From the NCBI GenBank assembly GCA_965198875.1, contig CBDAPU010000001.1, positions 806,001 to 870,000 of the forward strand: DNA of 64,000 nucleotides, read 5' to 3'. The notes under the pieces are model-generated. The model searched no databases. It had not been told where the DNA came from and was given only the letters and a program-made list of their open reading frames with translations. Source of the DNA: CBDAPU01 sp965198875. GTDB lineage: Bacteria > Pseudomonadota > Gammaproteobacteria > Eutrophobiales > Eutrophobiaceae. Shown here in pieces: positions 8,440-17,618 of this stretch. The stretch's first letter is position 1; each line of letters begins with the position of its first letter. The position numbers and the translations under genes were made by a program.

Positions 8440-9501
8440 CTACGGCAACAAACGGTAATCATGATCACCGCCACCCTGAAGCGGCTCCAATACCCGACCC
8501 AGGCTCAAGGCCTGCATCACCGCCACCTCACCGCCATGGGCCATCAAGGCCAGGGTTACCTCGCCTGTCTCAACCTCTCTCACCTGTATCTCGCTTATTG
8601 AGCTGAGGGAATGCAGATAACCCATGACCCGGGCATATTGCTCAACGGAATGTATGTCCGTCACCGTGATCTCCACCTCGCGCAGTTCAGTATCAATACT
8701 GGCCTGTGCATATTCCGCCGCCAGTATATCCGCCATGTTGTCGATCCCTTCATCCATAGCGAACGCCAGCAGATCCGTCTCTGTTACCCATTCCCTGTAG
8801 GCGGCGTTGTTGCGGTAAGCCGTCCACCTGCCCTCCCATATACCCGCTGTTGGAGATGACATACTCGCCGTGAGTATGATGTCGGCGCGGTATCTCGCCG
8901 ATGCCGCCATGATCGTCTCTTTGAAATCGCCCCACACATCATGCGGCTTAATCCGCCCATGATCTTCCAGGTCCAGCAAGGGAAACAGGATAGGGACGCC
9001 ACGTTGCCTCGCACGCTTGTATAACGCATCCAGTAAGTCGGGGGTCTCATCCGGGCTGGCGAATGTTCTTTGCCTGTCTTTCTCTACCACCAACCACACT
9101 AATACCGAAGAGCGCTCTTTCGGCCAGATTGCAACGCCTAACTCCCGTAATGATTTATTTAACGTCTCCTCATCGAATGTGACTGCAAGATGTAGCGCTG
9201 TTTCACCTGTCGCAGGTTCATCCACAGGCCCTGATCGCACCTCCTTGTAACGATACTGTTGAACGAGTTTTTCCGCTCGATTTAACAGGGGAAGCAAAGC
9301 GGTGTTACGGGCGGCCTGTCGCTCGCCGGTTAATTTGACCAGCACCATGCGAAGAGAAGCCCGGATCGCAGCCGCTCTATTTTCAGCGGACTGATCCATC
9401 ACCCGGGTCTCGGCCTGATATAACCCAGGGACTGTTACCCCATGGCCTATATGCGGGCAGCAAAAGAGAAGACAACTTAAAACCCTGAGTCCTGTTTTCA
9501 T
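8440..9501 (-). CDS. DUF2066 domain protein, probably exported
   Basis: 353 residues of the DUF2066 family, a gammaproteobacterial protein of unknown function habitually encoded beside purM and a PerM-like permease, as here. An N-terminal hydrophobic stretch (RVLSCLLFCCPHIGHG, residues 6-21) looks like a signal peptide; the family body then follows with VPGLYQAETRV, ASLRMVLVKLTGE and VLVWLVVEKDRQRTF. It is 6 bases upstream of the permease gene and divergent from purM, with about 90 bases between the starts. Confidence 0.85.
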   Translation of the reverse strand: MKTGLRVLSCLLFCCPHIGHGVTVPGLYQAETRVMDQSAENRAAAIRASLRMVLVKLTGERQAARNTALLPLLNRAEKLVQQYRYKEVRSGPVDEPATGETALHLAVTFDEETLNKSLRELGVAIWPKERSSVLVWLVVEKDRQRTFASPDETPDLLDALYKRARQRGVPILFPLLDLEDHGRIKPHDVWGDFKETIMAASARYRADIILTASMSSPTAGIWEGRWTAYRNNAAYREWVTETDLLAFAMDEGIDNMADILAAEYAQASIDTELREVEITVTDIHSVEQYARVMGYLHSLSSISEIQVREVETGEVTLALMAHGGEVAVMQALSLGRVLEPLQGGGDHDYRLLP

Positions 9502-9591
9502 GTTTTTACGCTATGCAAGTGTCGGGAACAAGTCAAGGATTGACCGCAAAGGATTGCCCAGGGGGTTTTCAGTCTATGGTATCTTAACGCC

Positions 9592-10647
9592 ATGTCTAAA
9601 GAAGCATCGAATAGATCCACTTATGCATCCGCCGGCGTCAGCATCGCCCGCGGCAATCGCTTGCTCTCGCATATTCAAACCCTCGTAGAGGAAACCCATG
9701 GCCCTGAAGTATTGGGCGGATTAGGCGGGTTCGGTGCGTTATTTGATCTATCCGCCACAACATACCGGCAACCGGTTCTGGTCTCCGGTACAGATGGTGT
9801 GGGAACGAAATTAAAGCTGGCTGTTGAACTTGATCAACACGACACAATCGGCCTTGATCTGGTTGCCATGTGTGTGAATGATATTCTCGTCCAGGGCGCC
9901 GAGCCACTTTTCTTTCTTGATTATTTTGCCTGCTCGAGGCTGGATGTTAATACCGCAGCGGCGGTGGTTAGCGGTATGGCGCAGGGCTGCAAGCTGGCGG
10001 ATTGTGCCCTGGTCGGCGGCGAGACCGCAGAGATGCCGGGCCTGTATCGATCAGGAGAGTACGATCTGGCCGGCTTTTGTGTGGGGGTGGTGGAGAAAGC
10101 GCGCATCATCACCGGCGCGGGCGTGGCGGAAGATGATGTCTTGATCGCATTGCCTTCAAGTGGCCCCCACGCAAATGGTTATTCTCTGATCCGCAAAATC
10201 CTGAGCGATTCCAATACCCGATTAAGCGACAAACTCGATGATACGATGTTCGCCGATATTCTACTTAAACCCACTCGCATTTATAAAAAAACGCTCTTCA
10301 GTTTACTGTCGGCAGTGAGAATAAAAGCAATCGCCCACATCACCGGCGGCGGCATTATTGAGAACCTGCCCCGGGTCATTCCTCAAGGGCTTTGCGTCAA
10401 CATCGACACACATAGCTGGCGATGGCCGCCGATATTTCAGTGGTTACAGCAAACGGGTAATGTGGATACGGAGGAGATGTATCGCACGTTTAATTGCGGT
10501 ATCGGCATGGTGCTCATTGTCAATGCCACTGATGTTGAAAAAACCCTAAACAAACTGAGTGAGATCGGCGAGCGCGGTTGGGTTATCGGCTCGGTTAAGG
10601 GTAACAGGGGAAACGGTAAGCCGGTGCGATTGGCGCATTCCCCCTAG
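9592..10647 (+). CDS. purM: phosphoribosylformylglycinamidine cyclo-ligase PurM
   Basis: Cytosolic purine synthesis enzyme that closes the imidazole ring (FGAM + ATP to AIR). 351 residues, normal for the family. Visible motifs are YASAGVSIARGN, VSGTDGVGTKLKLA (ATP/metal loop), VAMCVNDILVQGAEPLFFLDY, GGETAEMPGLY and LPSSGPHANGYSLIRK, ending with HITGGGIIENLPR. purN, which usually follows purM in gammaproteobacteria, is absent; the next gene is convergent trmJ. The ribosome site is weak. Confidence 0.96.
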   Translation: MSKEASNRSTYASAGVSIARGNRLLSHIQTLVEETHGPEVLGGLGGFGALFDLSATTYRQPVLVSGTDGVGTKLKLAVELDQHDTIGLDLVAMCVNDILVQGAEPLFFLDYFACSRLDVNTAAAVVSGMAQGCKLADCALVGGETAEMPGLYRSGEYDLAGFCVGVVEKARIITGAGVAEDDVLIALPSSGPHANGYSLIRKILSDSNTRLSDKLDDTMFADILLKPTRIYKKTLFSLLSAVRIKAIAHITGGGIIENLPRVIPQGLCVNIDTHSWRWPPIFQWLQQTGNVDTEEMYRTFNCGIGMVLIVNATDVEKTLNKLSEIGERGWVIGSVKGNRGNGKPVRLAHSP

Positions 10648-10694
10648 GGCCGTTGCCCAGGTCACATCACCGGGGATCCCGCCCCATCGCTTCT

Positions 10695-11423
10695 TTATTT
10701 TTTATTTTTCGTGGCGTTCTGTGCGGCGGCTAAAATACCACGCAGGATATGGTATTCATCGTTATCCAGACGGGCACGATTGAACAGGCGTTTTATGCGG
10801 CGCATGAGCCTTCGGGGATTTTGCGGATCAAAATAGCCGATCTCCGCCAATGCCTGCTGAAAATGTGCATATAACATTGCCATCTGCTCCACTGTCGCCA
10901 ATGCCGGATCGGCGCCATCGCCAGCCTGCTTTTTGTCGCCACATTGCCTGTTCAGTTCATAACAGATGATCTGCACCGCCGATGCAATGTTCAATGATGA
11001 GAAATGCACAGAGGTCGGTATGCGGATCAGGGCTTGACATAAATCCAGGGCCTCATTGGACAAACCTGAGCGCTCCGTGCCAAATACAATGGCCGCATTC
11101 GCACCGCGATATCGCTGCGAGAGGATCTCCCTGGCAGCCACATCCGGCGTCACCTCAGGCCAGGCGATATGCCTTGAGCGGGCGCTGGTGGCGAGAACAA
11201 GCCCGCAATCTGCAATCGCATCTTCAAGATGGGCGAACACACGGGCGCTGGCCAGCACATCATCGGCGCCGGAGGCCCTGGCGGTACATTCAGCGCTGGG
11301 AAAGGATTGGGGTTTAACCAGAGCGAGCTGCCCAAGCCCCATGGTTTTCATCGCCCTGGCGCTGGCGCCGATATTTCCAGGGTGGGTGGTATTGACCAGA
11401 ACAATTCTTACCTTTTCCAGCAT
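10695..11423 (-). CDS. trmJ: tRNA (cytidine/uridine-32-2'-O)-methyltransferase TrmJ
   Basis: SPOUT methyltransferase that modifies position 32 of the tRNA anticodon loop using S-adenosylmethionine. Starting at 11423 the protein begins MLEKVRIVLVNTTHPGNIG and has about 242 residues, the family size. Knot motifs are NTTHPGNIGASARAMKTMGL, IVFGTERSGLSNEAL and IPTSVHFSSLNIASAVQI. An upstream start at 11492 would add 23 unrelated hydrophobic residues and run into suhB, so I prefer 11423. It is divergent from suhB, the common gammaproteobacterial arrangement. Confidence 0.93.
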   Translation of the reverse strand: MLEKVRIVLVNTTHPGNIGASARAMKTMGLGQLALVKPQSFPSAECTARASGADDVLASARVFAHLEDAIADCGLVLATSARSRHIAWPEVTPDVAAREILSQRYRGANAAIVFGTERSGLSNEALDLCQALIRIPTSVHFSSLNIASAVQIICYELNRQCGDKKQAGDGADPALATVEQMAMLYAHFQQALAEIGYFDPQNPRRLMRRIKRLFNRARLDNDEYHILRGILAAAQNATKNKK

Positions 11424-11486
11424 ATAATACGCCAGCGTCAATATGGGTGAGAACAAGTCGCTCGATAATATAACAAGGAGAAATAA

Positions 11487-12269
11487 ATGCACCCCATGCT
11501 GAATATCGGCATACGCGCCGCCCGCCTGGCGGCCGAGATCATGATCCGTTCCATAGACCGCTTACAGGGGCTCACCGTGACCGAAAAAAGCCGCAATGAT
11601 TTTGTCAGCAATGTGGACAAACAGGCTGAAGCCGTCATTATTGAGACGATACATAAAGCCTATCCTGATCACGCAATGTTAGCTGAGGAAAGTGGTCAGC
11701 GTGGTGAGCACGAATACCAGTGGATTATTGATCCCCTCGATGGCACGACGAATTTCCTCCATGGCTTCCCTCAATTTGCCATCTCAATCGCATTAAAACA
11801 CAAAAACACTCTGGAGCAGGCAATCATCTATGACCCATTACGCCAGGAGCTTTTCACCGCCACCCGGGGTCAGGGCGCTTACTTAAACAATCGCCGTATG
11901 CGCGTATCACGCCGCCATACCCTGGCCGGCGCCCTCATTGGCACCGGCTTTCCTTTCCGTGCCTTCGATAAAGTCGAGACATACCTTGCGATACTTAAAG
12001 AATTGATCCCCTTAACCGCCGGGATCAGACGACCCGGGGCAGCGTCTCTGGATCTCGCCTATGTGGCCGCTGGTCGACTGGATGGCTTCTGGGAATACGG
12101 CTTGGAGCAATGGGACATGGCGGCGGGCATACTCCTGATCAGAGAAGCCGGCGGGTTTGTGAGTGATATTAACCAGCGAGACGCCGACATCTCATCAGGT
12201 GACATCGTGGCCGGAAATCCGCCGGTCCATGATCTGCTTTTAGACGTCATTCGAGCGGCACAGAGCTGA
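11487..12269 (+). CDS. suhB: inositol-1-monophosphatase family protein SuhB
   Basis: Mg-dependent phosphatase of 260 residues; in Escherichia coli SuhB also acts as an rRNA antitermination factor. The metal-binding signature WIIDPLDGTTNFLHGFP lies near residues 79-95, EES in LAEESGQRG supplies the first metal ligand, and WDMAAGILLIREAGG closes the site. A strong ribosome site AAGGAG stands 8 bases before the ATG. It is divergent from trmJ with 63 bases between the starts, which must hold both promoters. Confidence 0.95.
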   Translation: MHPMLNIGIRAARLAAEIMIRSIDRLQGLTVTEKSRNDFVSNVDKQAEAVIIETIHKAYPDHAMLAEESGQRGEHEYQWIIDPLDGTTNFLHGFPQFAISIALKHKNTLEQAIIYDPLRQELFTATRGQGAYLNNRRMRVSRRHTLAGALIGTGFPFRAFDKVETYLAILKELIPLTAGIRRPGAASLDLAYVAAGRLDGFWEYGLEQWDMAAGILLIREAGGFVSDINQRDADISSGDIVAGNPPVHDLLLDVIRAAQS

Positions 12270-12290
12270 TCTGTGGTTGGCGGGTCCAGT

Positions 12291-13175
12291 CTAATCGTGG
12301 ATATATTCGAAGAAAGCGCTCTCCAGCGTCAACTGCGGTCTGACGGAAAGAAGGCTGTGCCCGGCGGACTCAATTTCTCGCAAACTCTCCCACAGGGCGT
12401 CACGACTCACCTCTAAAAACCAGCGCTTGCCAAATTCATGGCTATATCCATCCAAAGGCGCATCCGCCTCGATCTGTAATACAAACACACCCTGACTGTC
12501 GGCAAACAGATCAGAGGCCGTTTTCACCACTTCCATCCTGCCCTTGTGAATCAGGCCAAAGCGATCGGCAACCCGCTCCACGTCAAACAACACATGGGAG
12601 GTAAAAAACAGGGTGCCGCCACCTTTTCTGTAGTCTAAAAGAATATCAACCACATCACGTCTGCCCACCGGGTCCAGCCCCGACAGGGGTTCATCTAAAA
12701 TTAACAGCTTTGGATTGCAGGCCAGGGCATGGGCAAGGGCCACTCTCTGGGTCATGCCTTTGGATAAATTACGAATACGCCGATGGGCCGCCGGGGCCAT
12801 ATCAAACCGCTCCAGCCAGGCCATGCCATGTTGCTTTACATCCCGGCACTGCACTTTATGTTGTTTAACACCCATCTGCACCAGCTCCAGCGGCGTTAAA
12901 TAGTCATAGAGATAGGGGTTCTCCGGCAGGTAGGCCACGCCTTCCCGGGCCTCGGGGCGCCTGCAACTCTCACCGAAAAACCTGGCCACACCGGAGTCCG
13001 GGCGCAGGATATCCATCATGATTTTGATGGTGGTGCTTTTGCCCGCACCGTTAGGGCCGATGAAACCAAACGCCTCACCCTCATGCACCTGCAACATCAC
13101 ATCATGCAAGACCCGGGTCTGGCGGTTTCTGGCCTTGAAGGATTTATTGATGTGCGCTAACTCTATGGCGTACAT
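12291..13175 (-). CDS. ABC transporter ATP-binding protein
   Basis: 294-residue nucleotide-binding subunit. Walker A is GPNGAGKSTT (about 39-48), the Q-loop region is VAYLPENPYLYDYLTP, the signature is LSKGMTQRVALAHAL, Walker B is LLILDEPLSGLD and the switch His is in FFTSHVL. The C-terminal 70 residues are a regulatory extension seen in ABC-2 exporters. It starts at the stop of the preceding TPR-like protein (one-base overlap) and is grouped with a permease, so this is an exporter module. By gene order (downstream of pilS-pilR-pilA) it could be the ATPase of a PilGHI-like pilus-assembly transporter; that link is inference. Confidence 0.9.
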   Translation of the reverse strand: MYAIELAHINKSFKARNRQTRVLHDVMLQVHEGEAFGFIGPNGAGKSTTIKIMMDILRPDSGVARFFGESCRRPEAREGVAYLPENPYLYDYLTPLELVQMGVKQHKVQCRDVKQHGMAWLERFDMAPAAHRRIRNLSKGMTQRVALAHALACNPKLLILDEPLSGLDPVGRRDVVDILLDYRKGGGTLFFTSHVLFDVERVADRFGLIHKGRMEVVKTASDLFADSQGVFVLQIEADAPLDGYSHEFGKRWFLEVSRDALWESLREIESAGHSLLSVRPQLTLESAFFEYIHD

Positions 13176-14005
13176 TACTCAGCCCGCCCCCCTTTTAACA
13201 CCACGGCATTGCCTTGATCATCGAGCCCATAGCCTTGCCCAAACGGATCCACCGGCGCTACAAGCAAATACCCTCCGTCCAATAAATCAGCCATGGCCGT
13301 CGGCGCCGCACCTTGCGTGATGTTATACAGATCAACCGCCATCTGTATGGTTTTAAGACCCTTAACCTGGGCGATCCTGGCGTCTAGTTGGCGCTTGATA
13401 TCCTCATCAGCGCTCGATGCCTTCAGCGCTTCAAGTAAAGTCATCGCCACTGATTTATCCGCCGTCCTGGCGTACCATTTTGCAGCGGTCACCTGCAAAT
13501 AACGCCTGTTCTGTTCACCTCTCGTGCGCTCGGCGGCAATGCTGGCCAACTCTCCGGCCAGTTCATAATCGCCGTTAAAATAATACGCATTGAAGCCCTG
13601 AAAAAAAGGCGCCCAGTTGTCCCAGTAGCGGCTTTGCGTGGAGCGGTTCAATATCCACTGGGCGCTATCCACCTGGTTATGCCAGGGCAGGATCGCCGCT
13701 GCGAGATACATGTTGTCCTCATGGCGGGGATTGAGAATGGAAGACTGTCGCTGGATCCGCCCCTGCACTTCGTAGGTGAGGGGGTCACGCACCACCGCGC
13801 TCAGGGTGATGGCGCGGAACATACCCAGATCAGCGGCCAGAAAACGATCACCAAAGGCCAGCAACACCTGCATGTAGGCGGGCATGACCACCCGCAGCGT
13901 CTCATCCAGCGGTGGCCGTTCAATCTCACGTAACGCACTGCCTGCACTCACATACAGGAGCAGGCCCAAAGGCAATAAGAAAAGGGGATGTTGGGTGAAG
14001 CTCAT
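13175..14005 (-). CDS. exported TPR-like protein of the ABC module
   Basis: 276 residues, no family recognised with certainty. An N-terminal hydrophobic segment (FLLPLGLLLYVSAGSAL, about 9-25) is a signal anchor or signal peptide. The middle is helical with TPR-like features (DNMYLAAAILPWH, NWAPFFQGFNAYYFNGDYELAGELA, YLQVTAAKWYART), and the C terminus has LYNITQGAAPTAMADLLDGGY and DPFGQGYGLDD, similar to the tail of pseudopilin-like domains. It is sandwiched between the ATPase and permease genes, so it probably works with the transporter, perhaps as a periplasmic partner. The 168 bases between it and the permease stop hold no convincing gene. Confidence 0.6.
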   Translation of the reverse strand: MSFTQHPLFLLPLGLLLYVSAGSALREIERPPLDETLRVVMPAYMQVLLAFGDRFLAADLGMFRAITLSAVVRDPLTYEVQGRIQRQSSILNPRHEDNMYLAAAILPWHNQVDSAQWILNRSTQSRYWDNWAPFFQGFNAYYFNGDYELAGELASIAAERTRGEQNRRYLQVTAAKWYARTADKSVAMTLLEALKASSADEDIKRQLDARIAQVKGLKTIQMAVDLYNITQGAAPTAMADLLDGGYLLVAPVDPFGQGYGLDDQGNAVVLKGGRAE

Positions 14006-14173
14006 GCCGTCAACATCACTTTTTCACCGCATCCATAGAGGATAGCTCGAAATAAAGCATTTTTCCGTCTCTGCAAGGCATGAACTTCTCGAGAGGCGGC
14101 GGTTGATATAAATGCGTATTTGAGAGAGGTGAAAACGCCGCACAGGGGGAATAAGCGCCATTTTGAGGCAGGT

Positions 14174-14977
14174 TCATGTGAAATCCCGGGCGTCAAACCG
14201 GTTTATGGCGACAGCCAGCAGGATCATGATGTAACCAACAGGCATAACCAACCCTGCGACCAGCACATCTGTATCCGGCCTTGCTCCGTACAACGCCCAG
14301 TCGCGTATATCCAGCCGACTCAGATCCGGCAACAACCACAACACCTTATCCAGCACCGGCCCCAGGATCTGCCGGTGTTCATAATCCGCCGTCTCCGCCA
14401 GCAATAAATAGTCCACGGTAGGGCCGATGCTGGAGGCGACAATGGCAAATCCGCCGCCTAATAATAAAGGCAACATGGGCACTGTGGAGAGGGTGGCGAT
14501 CATGAGCGCAAAGGCGCTGACCGTCATAATCGATAACCACAAATATAGCAACGTGCACAGATACGGCACGCCCAGGTTGACCGGCGTCGCACCGGGATAA
14601 TCGATGGGGCCGAAGATGACGAGAAGAAGGACGATGAGCCCCATGATGGCGATGGCCGCCCCCGATAACAGCGTGATCCCGAAAAAGCGCCCCAGTAAAT
14701 AGATTGAACGTGGTACGGGATAGGACAACACAAACATCACGGTTTTCAATTCGATGTCTTTGGCGAATAGCTCCTGTACCCAGAATAATGCCATGAGGAT
14801 CACCACCAGGCGGATCCCCGACAGACCGATATCCAATGCCAGGGTCTCAGGATGGCGCACGGAAAAATTCGCCGCCAGCCAGGCCGAGCCCAGGATCAGG
14901 ACCGATAAAATCAATAAGCCATAAAAAACCCGGCTACGTACCCCCGACAACAGGGCGGCTTTAATAAATGCACCCAT
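14174..14977 (-). CDS. ABC-2 type permease
   Basis: 267 residues with six hydrophobic segments (YGLLILSVLILGSAWLAA, LVVILMALFWVQELFA, LLSGAAIAIMGLIVLLLVIF, LYLWLSIMTVSAFALMIATL, MLPLLLGGGFAIVASSI, MPVGYIMILLAVAIN), the usual ABC-2 permease fold in the inner membrane. A soluble loop follows the second helix (KDIELKTVMFVLSYPVPRS), the typical coupling region. It is the first gene of the three-gene ABC unit. A decayed copy of its first 45 codons lies 2.7 kb upstream at 17619-17765. Confidence 0.85.
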   Translation of the reverse strand: MGAFIKAALLSGVRSRVFYGLLILSVLILGSAWLAANFSVRHPETLALDIGLSGIRLVVILMALFWVQELFAKDIELKTVMFVLSYPVPRSIYLLGRFFGITLLSGAAIAIMGLIVLLLVIFGPIDYPGATPVNLGVPYLCTLLYLWLSIMTVSAFALMIATLSTVPMLPLLLGGGFAIVASSIGPTVDYLLLAETADYEHRQILGPVLDKVLWLLPDLSRLDIRDWALYGARPDTDVLVAGLVMPVGYIMILLAVAINRFDARDFT

Positions 14978-15421
14978 CGCTCACTTTGTAGCTTTTTGTC
15001 ACCATAAACATCACTTCATCATAATCCGCGGTTTGTGCCTCATAAACTCACACAGCCTACACCCGGCCTTCATCGCCCAATATCTTGCACGCCTGCTCCA
15101 ATAAACTGTCGTTACACCGGCCAGGTTTTTCTAAAACGCATTCGGCGGTGCAGCCGGATTGTTTCCTGTGCGCCTCAAAAGTGAGGAGTCCAGTAAACCA
15201 ATCAAGCCTATCCAGGACGCATGTTAAGTCATTTATTCATGATATTAGGGATCCTCAATAAGGAGAAAAATGCCCCCTATTGATTTCCGATAAGGGGTCG
15301 CCAATCAGGGTGGAGAACGCTAATACCCTGAAAACGAATATATAAGGCTTTAATCGTATTTCTCAGCCAGGTGAATGCCTTAGTCCCCTCGCTCCGTTGC
15401 GCTCGTGAGAGCGTGAAGACG
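14978..15421. other. gap without a recognisable gene
   Basis: 444 bases between the permease start and the end of the first DUF1640-like gene. Short open frames occur but none shows family resemblance or a good ribosome site with a sensible length. An AAGGAGAAAAATG start near 15260 leads to only seven codons. The permease promoter should lie at the left edge. Confidence 0.5.
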
Positions 15422-15730
15422 CTAACGGATAACGCGAATGCGGCCCATGCAACGCCTTGCCTCCGCATCCACATGGAAGATGAATCTAACCTGGCCAATA
15501 AACATCTTCCAAAACATGGCGAAGGTAAACGCCAGGTTAAAACCAATCATCCAGTGAACGAGATTTATCTTGGCCTCGAGTTTGATCATATCCGCTTTAG
15601 TTGCAACCTGAGAGTCAAAAACTTCATCGAATGCTTCTTTCTGAGCCTTAGAAAAAGCGATCGCCTGTTGCGGATCCAAGCCAGCTCGCTCTAAACGTTG
15701 AGCAAACTTCAGCGTGTCAAATGTAGTCAT
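15422..15730 (-). CDS. DUF1640-like coiled-coil membrane protein
   Basis: 102 residues from the ATG at 15730 (MTTFDTLKFAQRL). The head region FAQRLERAGLDPQQAIAFSKAQKEAF is followed by a short coiled coil with ATKADMIKLEAKI and a membrane anchor MIGFNLAFTFAMFWKMF. This head-neck-stalk-anchor layout is that of bacterial DUF1640 proteins, relatives of the mitochondrial MCUR1/CCDC90 family; their role in bacteria is unknown. The C-terminal 25 residues after the anchor are unusual, since relatives end soon after it, and may come from a shifted frame. Three more family members lie upstream on the same strand. Confidence 0.7.
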   Translation of the reverse strand: MTTFDTLKFAQRLERAGLDPQQAIAFSKAQKEAFDEVFDSQVATKADMIKLEAKINLVHWMIGFNLAFTFAMFWKMFIGQVRFIFHVDAEARRCMGRIRVIR

Positions 15731-16083
15731 ACTCACGTAATCATCCTCCCATTTACCTGGCAAAGATAATCCAGGATCTGCATACCGATGTCGATCCGTA
15801 GCTTCTCATCATTTCTCATCGGAAAGCATCTTGCAAAGTTTTTGTTTGATTATCCAATAGCTGGCTACACCAGGCAAACTGGATTGTAAAACCGGGCAAG
15901 TGCGGATGGTAGACTTGCTGTGGTCATAATGACCTCCCATGCAAGGTTGTTGTGATGAGTTCTGGCTCGGCATTGTAGCGCCTGGCCAGGATACCAGGAA
16001 TAAAAAAAGCAGGTGGGGCTAAAACGTATCGCTCGGTGCTTTACTTAATCTTTTTTGAGCAGGTCAAGGCAGATATGCTGCAA

Positions 16084-16175
16084 CACAAAGCGCAGTGAAC
16101 ACGTCAATAGCCATTTTACCTACCAGCCGTTGTCCAAAAGGCTTTGACTATCCATCGCCGGTATGTAACACAGGG
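16084..16175. repeat. dispersed 90-bp repeat, copy 1
   Basis: About 92 bases closely similar to 17776-17867, sharing CACAAAGCG, GTTGTCCAAAAGGCTTT and ATCCATCGCCGGTATGTA. Each copy lies just downstream of a DUF1640-like gene. It sits in the 580-base gap 15731-16312, in which I see no gene; the right part of that gap is AT-rich. Confidence 0.75.
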
Positions 16176-16312
16176 GGTTGAGACTGGCTTGGAGCAGGCA
16201 TATCTGGCGATGGCTCAATAGATTTTCCGTCAATATTTTCTGACGATTTAGAATCATTTAACAATTTTATAAAAAAGTCATCGTTCATAGCATGGCTAAT
16301 AAAGTCATTCGA

Positions 16313-16918
16313 TTAAAACTCCGCATCAAAAGGTTTTCCGTCATCTTTTATTGTCCTAACAATCAGCTTCCCATCTTTTTTTAATATTTTGAAAGGTATT
16401 CCACGTATATTTAAATTATTGATATAATTTACTGCGTGTTGTGACAAGTTATTTAATGCCTGCTGCTGTTGTTGCGCTTTATAACCCTCCTCCAAATTGT
16501 TATAGGCAAACCCGCCCTTTTCATTTTGAGTAGCTACAATGCCCATGTTTTCATTTATAAAAGACGTTTTGCCTGTTCCATCATCAATGGCACTCCAGCC
16601 TTTGGGATTGGAGGGATCAGCAAACAATTTCCACATAATGGAGAACATAATCGGTAGCATGATCAGGCAAAATGCCAGGACGAAGCCCAGCATCCATTTT
16701 ATCAGCCGTAGCTCGGCCTCAACCAGATCGATGCGTTTATCCAGTTTCTGTATGTCTGATTTGGTGGCGCAATCACCAATCCGCTTGTCCAGTTTCTGAA
16801 TATCCGACTTGGTGGCGCTGCTGTCCGCCGACAGGGCTTCGGCGGCGCGCCGGGCGTGGTCATCCGGCACACCAACGGAGAGAAACGCATCATAGACTTC
16901 GGAGATCATGATTGACAT
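16313..16918 (-). CDS. DUF1640-like coiled-coil membrane protein with a novel C-terminal extension
   Basis: About 201 residues from MSIMISEVYDAFLSVGV at 16918 (a start 14 codons earlier is possible). The head SEVYDAFLSVGVPDDHARRAAEAL is followed by two ATKSDIQKLDKRI stalk units and the anchor LIKWMLGFVLAFCLIMLPIMF, as in the two paralogues to its right. They stop right after KLFxxP; this one continues for about 100 residues (SNPKGWSAIDDGTGKTSF, a QQQQQ run, then GIPFKILKKDGKLIVRTIKDDG). The added part is AT-rich compared with the stalk and looks like a fused domain of other origin. Function unknown; the tail would be on the other side of the membrane from the head or folded back. Confidence 0.65.
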   Translation of the reverse strand: MSIMISEVYDAFLSVGVPDDHARRAAEALSADSSATKSDIQKLDKRIGDCATKSDIQKLDKRIDLVEAELRLIKWMLGFVLAFCLIMLPIMFSIMWKLFADPSNPKGWSAIDDGTGKTSFINENMGIVATQNEKGGFAYNNLEEGYKAQQQQQALNNLSQHAVNYINNLNIRGIPFKILKKDGKLIVRTIKDDGKPFDAEF

Positions 16919-17013
16919 GGCGGCAGTATAGCAGATCTCCTGTCCATAACACTTTTTCAAGGCCAGAAAAGCACCTCAAGTCAGGGGCATGACCAAGCGC
17001 CGCGCCGGAGTGT

Positions 17014-17529
17014 TTAAGGGCTGAAAAAGAGTTTCCACATGATGGAGATCACCATCGGCCACAGGGTCAGGGTAAAGGCCAGCGTGAAACTCAGCATCCA
17101 TTTTATCAGCCGTAGCTCGGCCTCGATCAGATCAATGCGTTTATCCATTTTCTGGCTATCCGACTTGGTGGCGCAATCATCAATGCGTCTATCCAGCCCA
17201 TCAATCCGCTTATCCAACGCATCAATACGTTTATCCAGTTTCTGTATGTCTGATTTGGTGGCGAAATCATCAAGCCGCTTATCCAGCCCATCAATGCGCT
17301 TGTCCAGTTTTCGTATATCCTCTTTGGTAGCGCACTCATCGATGCGTTTATGCAGTGTCTGAATATCCGCTTTGGTGGCGCAATCACCAAGCCGTTTGTC
17401 CAGCTTCTGAATATCCGACTTGGTGGCGCTGCTGTCCGCCGACAGGGCTTCGGCGGCGCGACGGGCGTGGTCATCCGGCACACCAACGGAGAGAAATGCA
17501 TCATAGACTTCGGAGATCATGATTGACAT
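17014..17529 (-). CDS. DUF1640-like coiled-coil protein with expanded stalk
   Basis: About 171 residues from the ATG at 17529. It shares the head of the previous paralogue almost identically (YDAFLSVGVPDDHARRAAEAL) but its stalk has many more units of the type ATKSDIQKLDKRID and LDKRIDGLDKRLD, a clear internal repeat of hydrophobic-spaced heptads, ending in a membrane anchor (LIKWMLSFTLAFTLTLWPM) and KLFFSP. Stalk length thus differs by unit number between paralogues, as expected when repeat units are gained or lost by recombination. A trimeric coiled coil anchored in the membrane is the family expectation; the role is unknown. Confidence 0.7.
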   Translation of the reverse strand: MSIMISEVYDAFLSVGVPDDHARRAAEALSADSSATKSDIQKLDKRLGDCATKADIQTLHKRIDECATKEDIRKLDKRIDGLDKRLDDFATKSDIQKLDKRIDALDKRIDGLDRRIDDCATKSDSQKMDKRIDLIEAELRLIKWMLSFTLAFTLTLWPMVISIMWKLFFSP

Positions 17530-17618
17530 GGCGGCAGTATAGCAGATCTCCTGTCCGTAACACTTTTTCAAGGCCAAAAAAAGCACCTCAAAAGGCGCTT
17601 CAAATCAGGGGCATGGCT

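Noticed and set aside
8461..9501. Several open frames of 60-90 codons on both strands inside the DUF2066 gene
   Set aside because: Shadow frames of a GC-rich coding region; only the 353-residue frame matches a family and its neighbours.
11424..11492. Upstream start for TrmJ adding a hydrophobic stretch that looks like a signal peptide
   Set aside because: TrmJ is cytosolic, the added residues do not match the family, and the frame would overlap the suhB start.
14002..14196. 64-residue frame between the permease and the TPR-like gene
   Set aside because: No ribosome site, no family resemblance, overlaps the permease end; probably chance.
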